Shown here: one piece after another, positions 59,795 to 64,000 of the stretch | Numbering within the stretch: the stretch's first letter is position 1 | How the letters are laid out: the number at the start of each line of letters is the position of its first letter | DNA from: Nocardia vulneris | GTDB taxonomy: Bacteria > Actinomycetota > Actinomycetes > Mycobacteriales > Mycobacteriaceae | Length of the DNA: 64,000 nucleotides | Direction of reading: 5' to 3' | NCBI RefSeq assembly: GCF_001613425.1 | Contig: NZ_BDCI01000031.1 | Span: 32,136 to 96,135, forward strand | The notes under the pieces: model-generated | Database searches by the model: none | What the model saw: the letters and a program-made list of their open reading frames with translations, nothing else | Told to the model about the DNA's origin: nothing | Position numbers and translations under genes: made by a program

Positions 59795-60970
59795 TTACTC
59801 GGACCAGCGCTCTTCCAGCATGGCCGACACGTCCTCGGCGAAGTCACCGATGATGTCGTCGCCGGTGCATCGGGCGTCTTCGGCGAGCGCGGCCCAGCGG
59901 TTGATCAGCGCTTCCGAGCGCGGCACGGACAGTCCGTGTTCGCGGGCGGCGGCGATGCGCGCGTGGTCGGCGGGCAGGAACCAGTAGGTCGACAGCCAGA
60001 CCCAGATGAGCCGAGCCTCGAGAATGCGCTCCGAGAGCAACTCGTCGTCGGCCAGCGCCGGCCAGACGCCGACGACCTCGGACCGCCACGCCTCGACCAT
60101 CTGACTGGCCCGTTCCCGGGACAGTTCGAAATCGCAGAGGCAGCCGGGGAACGAGACCAGCGCGTAGGCGATGTCGAGCGTGGCATCGCGGAAACCGCCC
60201 CACTCGTAGTCCAGGAAGCGAGCGCCCTCTTCGTTGAGAATGACGTTGTCGGGGCACAGATCCGACGGGCTGAACGCCCGGAACCGTCCCGCAGAGAACA
60301 ACCGGTTACCGCGCACGATGCGCTCGGCGATCTCGCCGGGCACCTCGATGCCGAGTTCGCGCTGCAGCAGGCCGGGCACCTCGGCGATCGCCGATTCGGC
60401 CTGCTGCGCGATGCCGTCTACCCGATGCACCACGTCGACCCGGCGCAGCAGCGCGACGAAATCGGCCTCGCGGCCGACCGTGGCGGCGTGCATGCGACCG
60501 AGCGCCTGCGCGAACGCCATCAGCGCGTTCCTGGTCGCGGGTTCGGCGCCGGACTGCAGCACCTGCGTGAGTAGCGAGTTCTCGCCGAGGTCGCTGAGGA
60601 TGAGCAACCGTTCCGGCAAGCTGTGCGCGATCAGGTAGGCACCGGGCCGGTGTTCCCGGCTCAAGGCGGTGGTGAACTGATACGACACGGCTTCACGGAG
60701 GAACGCGGAGTCGATGCTGGCGACTCCGGGGGCAAGACCACCCGTGGTGCGGTCCTGAGCGTGTCCGCGGACCTGTTTGACGATGAGGGTACGCGGCAAC
60801 GAGAAGGCGTTTTCCGCAACACGCACACGGAGAACCGTCGTTCTACCACTACCGCTGAGTTCGATCGGATCGCTCAGCTTTACCGGAGCACCCATTCGCT
60901 TTGTGAGCAACTGTTGCGCTGCGGACACGACTTCGGCGGCGCGTTCGGCCAATAGTGCGGTCATCGCCAT
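59795..60970 (-). CDS. APH-family phosphotransferase (kinase-like)
   Basis: 391 aa. Kinase-like fold: N-lobe Lys region (LPRTLIVKQVRGHAQDRT), C-lobe catalytic loop FSPSDLCPDNVILNEEGAR (Asp and Asn kept; the usual His two before the Asp is Pro) and metal-binding FLDYEWGGFRDATLDIAYAL. The P-S-D-x-C-P-D-N variant is one I associate with actinobacterial relatives, whose substrates are unknown. Start ATG 60970 or 60964. Resistance to an aminoglycoside should not be assumed. Confidence 0.8.
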   Translation of the reverse strand: MAMTALLAERAAEVVSAAQQLLTKRMGAPVKLSDPIELSGSGRTTVLRVRVAENAFSLPRTLIVKQVRGHAQDRTTGGLAPGVASIDSAFLREAVSYQFTTALSREHRPGAYLIAHSLPERLLILSDLGENSLLTQVLQSGAEPATRNALMAFAQALGRMHAATVGREADFVALLRRVDVVHRVDGIAQQAESAIAEVPGLLQRELGIEVPGEIAERIVRGNRLFSAGRFRAFSPSDLCPDNVILNEEGARFLDYEWGGFRDATLDIAYALVSFPGCLCDFELSRERASQMVEAWRSEVVGVWPALADDELLSERILEARLIWVWLSTYWFLPADHARIAAAREHGLSVPRSEALINRWAALAEDARCTGDDIIGDFAEDVSAMLEERWSE

Positions 60971-61155
60971 TCAAGTTACTCGCATCGGGTCACTTCTAGC
61001 GAGCGGTTACACAACCTTTCCGCGTCGTTCGGCGTGTCTCGCTCGAGGTTACCGAACGCGGGCTCGTTGCTTGACACCATTGCACCCGTCAGGTTTTCTC
61101 ATCGTCAACTGCTCTGCGCCACACCGCAAACCAGTTGAGTGGAAAGGTCTATGGC

Positions 61156-62610
61156 ATGACCGGCACACCGCCTCCCCCGCCCCGCGAATCCACTGGCGAC
61201 GCTCCCGATCACGGAGACGACGAGCGCCGCGCAGCGCGGTCCGGCCAACACGAAAGTCCCACTCCGCCGCCCGCGGAGCCGAGCGCCGGACACGGCAGGC
61301 ACGAGATGGCAGGGTCGGCCGGATACCCGCAGTTCGAGGGTCCGGGCGCGGCGCAGTACGGCAGCGAACCGGTCGAATCCGCGCCGCCGATGGCGCCTCG
61401 GCAACAGTCCAGCTATGAGCCGGGTGGTGCGCCGCAGCCGCAGTCCGCAGCGCCGAGTCACGATCCGTCGGGACCGTCCGCGCAACCGGGCTATGCGCCG
61501 CCACCCGGTACGCCATCACAACAATCCGCACAGCCGAGTTATGCGCCAACCGGAATGCCGCCGCAGCAATCCGAGCAATCGGGCTACGCGCCCACCGGAA
61601 CACACGCGCAGCCGGGCTACCCGCCCTCCGGAACGCCTCCGCAACAATCCGCGCAACCGAGCTACGCGCCCTCCGGAACGCCGCCACAGCAATCCGCGCA
61701 ACCGGACTACCCGCCCACCGGAACGCCTCCGCAGCCGAGTTACACGCCGCAGGAGCCGGGTTACGGTCCGTCGGGACCGCCGCCGCAACAGACCCCGCAA
61801 CCGAGCTACGGCCCGCCCGGAACGCCCGCACAGCAGCCCGTGGAACCCAGTTACGGCCCGCCCGGAACCGGTGCGCCTTACGGGCCGCCGCCGGACCAGT
61901 ACGCGGCCCAGCCCGGCATGGCGCCGCCGCCCGGCGCACTGCCGCCCGACCAGCCGGTCTACGGCTATCAACAGGCCGCGACCGCACCCGGCACGCTCGA
62001 TGTCGGCCAGGCGCTCAGCTACGGCTGGGAGCGTTTCCGCTCGAATTTCGGCCCGTGGCTGGCCGTCGTCGCCTGCGGTCTGGTGATCTATCTGGCGTTC
62101 GTGGTGCTCGTGCAGCTGACGAACCCGACATCGATGTTGCCGCTGCTGCTCATCTTCCTCGCGGTACTCGCGGGGGTGTGGCTGCTCCAGGCGGCGATGG
62201 TGCGCGGCGCACTGTACGAAACCGACGGCACCAAGCCATCTTTCGGCTCGTACTTCCGTTTCGTGAACGCGGGCAACGTGTTGCTCACCGCTTTGCTGGC
62301 GTTCGCGTTGACCTGTATCGCGTCCGCAGCCTGCCTGCTGCCGGGTCTGGTCGTCGGCATCCTGTGCATGTTCTCGCTGCACTTCGTCGTCGATCAGAAC
62401 GAGGGACCGTTCGAGGCAATCAAATCCAGTGCGATGCTGGTGATCGCGAACATCTGGCCGGTGCTGCTGCTCACCCTGTCGGTGTTGTTGGTGACCTTCG
62501 TCGGCGCGCTGCTCTGCGGTCTCGGCTTACTGATCGCGGGTCCGGTCTCGGTCATCGCGGTCACCTACGCCTACCGCACCCTCACGGGGGGCGTCGTCGC
62601 GGCACTCTGA
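61156..62610 (+). CDS. Pro/Gln-rich membrane protein
   Basis: 484 aa from ATG 61156, with GGAAAGG eight bases upstream. Residues 1-270 are a disordered region of imperfect repeats (QQSAQPSYAPSGTPPQ; QPSYGPPGTPAQQP), then LDVGQALSYGWERFRSNFGP leads into about five TM segments (AVVACGLVIYLAFVVLVQLT; LLIFLAVLAGVWLLQAAMV; LLTALLAFALTCIASAACLL; PVLLLTLSVLLVTFVGALLC). Actinobacterial proteins of this shape are common and unassigned. The proline repeats would make translation dependent on EF-P. Confidence 0.85.
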   Translation: MTGTPPPPPRESTGDAPDHGDDERRAARSGQHESPTPPPAEPSAGHGRHEMAGSAGYPQFEGPGAAQYGSEPVESAPPMAPRQQSSYEPGGAPQPQSAAPSHDPSGPSAQPGYAPPPGTPSQQSAQPSYAPTGMPPQQSEQSGYAPTGTHAQPGYPPSGTPPQQSAQPSYAPSGTPPQQSAQPDYPPTGTPPQPSYTPQEPGYGPSGPPPQQTPQPSYGPPGTPAQQPVEPSYGPPGTGAPYGPPPDQYAAQPGMAPPPGALPPDQPVYGYQQAATAPGTLDVGQALSYGWERFRSNFGPWLAVVACGLVIYLAFVVLVQLTNPTSMLPLLLIFLAVLAGVWLLQAAMVRGALYETDGTKPSFGSYFRFVNAGNVLLTALLAFALTCIASAACLLPGLVVGILCMFSLHFVVDQNEGPFEAIKSSAMLVIANIWPVLLLTLSVLLVTFVGALLCGLGLLIAGPVSVIAVTYAYRTLTGGVVAAL

Positions 62611-62625
62611 TCCCGCAGTGTCCCT

Positions 62626-62663
62626 GCGTCTTTCACCGCTCGCACTACCGCTGTGAAAGACGC
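62626..62663. terminator. Bidirectional hairpin between convergent genes
   Basis: GCGTCTTTCAC (62626-62636) and GTGAAAGACGC (62653-62663) pair perfectly over 11 bases with a 16-base loop. It stands 15 bases after the stop at 62610 and overlaps the 3' end of the convergent DUF389 gene, so it can serve both. Confidence 0.7.
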
Positions 62664-63637
62664 GGGGGCGCAGTGGATCCCACCGCGCGCATGCCGAGCC
62701 AATGCTTGAAACGCTCGACCGGGCCCGCCGCTCTGCCCGCGCGCGGACGCAGTTGCAGCACGATCACGCCCGCGATCACGATGCCCGCGAGGTTCACCGC
62801 CAACTGACCGGCGGACATGAACGCGACCTGCCATTCCCCCAAAGTCGCTGCCACCACAGCGAATCCGGCCGCAGGCACGGTCGTCACCGAGATGAACACC
62901 CCGATCAGCGCCGCCGATTTCGCGGTCACCAGCGAGAGCATGCCCGCCGCGCCCGCAAGCAGCGCGACCACCAGCGAGAACGGCCCGACCTCATAGATGA
63001 AGTCGACGTTCTTGACGCTTTCCACCCCGTGCAGCGTGATCCATCCGAACTGCTCCCACAGCAGGGTCGCGACCAGTGTGGCCAGCATCGCCACCGGGAA
63101 TCCGATGGCGAGCGCCAGCGCCGACCGGCGCGCGAGCCGGAAATCGCGCAGCACCAGGCCCACCGCGAACGCGGCCAGCGGACCGAACTCCGGACCCACC
63201 ACCATCGCGCCGACGATCGTCACCGGCGAGTCGGTGGCCACACCCACCGCGGCGAGCAGGCAGGCGATGGTGAGGAACGCGAGGAAGCTCGAATTGAGCG
63301 TCGACTCCTCGTGCACCTGCGCCAGCAGTTCCTCCCACACCACCGCGTCCGTCGGATCGCCCGGCGCGTCCTCCACCGCCCGATCCCCCGCCTCGGACAG
63401 CACGGTCTCGACCGGGCCCAGCGTGATGCCACCGGTTTTGCAGATGCCGAGCGCGGTCAACTCCTCGAGCACGTCGTTGGCCGCCTCCCGGGCCACGTCG
63501 GCCTGAATCAGGTCGCCGGCCGGTTCCAGCGCCACCCCGCGCGCCAACGTCACATGCGTGGCACCCGGATTCGCGGCGAGCACCGACAACACGTCATCGG
63601 TCGACTCCGGCGGGCTGATCATGCGCAAGTGCAGCAA
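62645..63637 (-). CDS. DUF389 membrane protein
   Basis: 330 aa. N-terminal soluble part (LLHLRMISPPESTDDVLSVL; DVLEELTALGICKTGG) and a DUF389 core with about six TM segments: FLAFLTIACLLAAVGVATDS, IVGAMVVGPEFGPLAAFAVG, ALALAIGFPVAMLATLVAT, SLVVALLAGAAGMLSLVTA, AALIGVFISVTTVPAAGFAV and LAVNLAGIVIAGVIVLQLRP. A TTG at 63637 is preferred as start because AGGGA lies five bases before it and the family N-terminus begins M-L-H-L-R; ATG 63622 is the alternative. Function unknown. Confidence 0.82.
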   Translation of the reverse strand: MLHLRMISPPESTDDVLSVLAANPGATHVTLARGVALEPAGDLIQADVAREAANDVLEELTALGICKTGGITLGPVETVLSEAGDRAVEDAPGDPTDAVVWEELLAQVHEESTLNSSFLAFLTIACLLAAVGVATDSPVTIVGAMVVGPEFGPLAAFAVGLVLRDFRLARRSALALAIGFPVAMLATLVATLLWEQFGWITLHGVESVKNVDFIYEVGPFSLVVALLAGAAGMLSLVTAKSAALIGVFISVTTVPAAGFAVVAATLGEWQVAFMSAGQLAVNLAGIVIAGVIVLQLRPRAGRAAGPVERFKHWLGMRAVGSTAPPRLSQR

Positions 63638-63720
63638 CGTATTCCCTCTGGTCGGTGCCCACCTGAAGAAGGCAACGGATCGAACTGACCAGAAGGTACC
63701 GTTCACACGCGCGCCAAGGC

Positions 63721-63960
63721 GCACCCTGCACACCGACTGCCCCCGTGTCGGGGTCGGCACCAGCCATGCAGGCGACGCGACGTATACCGGCAGGCCTAGT
63801 GTCGGGCGACACCGGTCCCGCACCGGCGACGCGACACACGCCGCACGCCATCTGGTTTCGTGTCGAGCGGCACGGTCCGCGCAAGCGGCACAGCGCACCC
63901 CGCCACGCCAAAGGGTCTCGTATCGAGCGGCACGGATCCCGTGCGAGCAGGCGCGGTGTA
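63721..63960. repeat. Four ~60-bp tandem repeats
   Basis: Blocks starting at about 63721, 63781, 63841 and 63901 align with 60-61 base period; shared elements are GTGTCG(A/G)GCGGCAC and CGACGCGACAC/CCACGCCA stretches. Minus-strand frames stay open through them only because 60 is divisible by three. From 63638 to the window end I see no gene. Confidence 0.75.
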
Positions 63961-64000
63961 CCCCCGCTCCCCGACCGCCCTCATGACGGGCCACACCGGT

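Noticed and set aside
59795..60970. Aminoglycoside resistance call for the phosphotransferase
   Set aside because: It has the kinase-like fold but a changed catalytic His position and no resistance-family features; substrate is unknown.

Overview
The window is about 64 kb of very GC-rich DNA, densely coded, with many 1-4 base stop/start overlaps and frequent GTG starts. Gene content points to a mycolate-type actinomycete of the Nocardia/Rhodococcus kind: the alaS-ruvX-mltG-aroE and aroC-aroK-aroB / pepQ-efp-nusB blocks, DUF1206, DUF397, an ECF42-type sigma factor with its DGPF partner, and a PucR regulator. Genus is inferred from gene content only.

Layout. 1-3.1 kb: an edge-cut secreted protein, a 66-residue orphan, a decayed HIT-family fragment and a PucR regulator. 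3.3-13.6 kb: a leftward stress operon (dnaK, grpE, cbpA-like dnaJ, cbpM-like modulator, clpB, thioredoxin, UBP zinc finger, cNMP-domain thioredoxin-reductase-like flavoprotein, DUF1931 histone-fold protein), with a membrane protein upstream. 13.7-15.8 kb: a scar made of a DUF397 fragment, a headless TetR gene and a two-frame insertion sequence. 15.8-24.7 kb: accessory metabolism and regulators (AlkB, SnoaL-like, PadR, HD hydrolase, CPBP protease, TetR with a quinone reductase, a frameshifted monooxygenase, a GXWXG/DUF4334 protein).

24.8-34.3 kb is the most unusual part. A 1909-residue STAND protein joins TIR, a degenerate metallophosphoesterase, an alpha/beta domain, NACHT, pentapeptide repeats and a WD40 array. 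It faces an ArsB/SLC13-type permease across only 9 bases. A tightly coupled three-gene cassette (2-TM protein, cupin-like protein, inositol-monophosphatase-like enzyme) follows. It looks like an immune or conflict-type island.

34.6-55.4 kb is mostly core: nusB-efp-pepQ, a prepilin peptidase, aroC-aroK-aroB (AroK carries an unusual repeat-bearing tail of about 300 residues), then aroE-mltG-ruvX-alaS-rarA. Between these lie membrane proteins, a small secreted Cys protein and the ECF sigma/DGPF pair. The remainder holds a PhoD phosphodiesterase, two tandem Gly/Cys-tailed one-TM proteins, a phosphotransferase, a Pro/Gln-rich membrane protein and a DUF389 protein.

The non-coding DNA is notable: a dispersed 22-bp-arm palindrome with a conserved loop (45.2 and 56.3-56.8 kb), a 24/48-bp tandem array (55.6-56.25 kb), a 95-bp array that copies the 3' end of the adjacent gene (58.7-59.1 kb), a 60-bp array (63.7-63.96 kb), and several clear operators beside divergent or solitary regulated genes. 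No tRNA, rRNA or CRISPR array was recognised.
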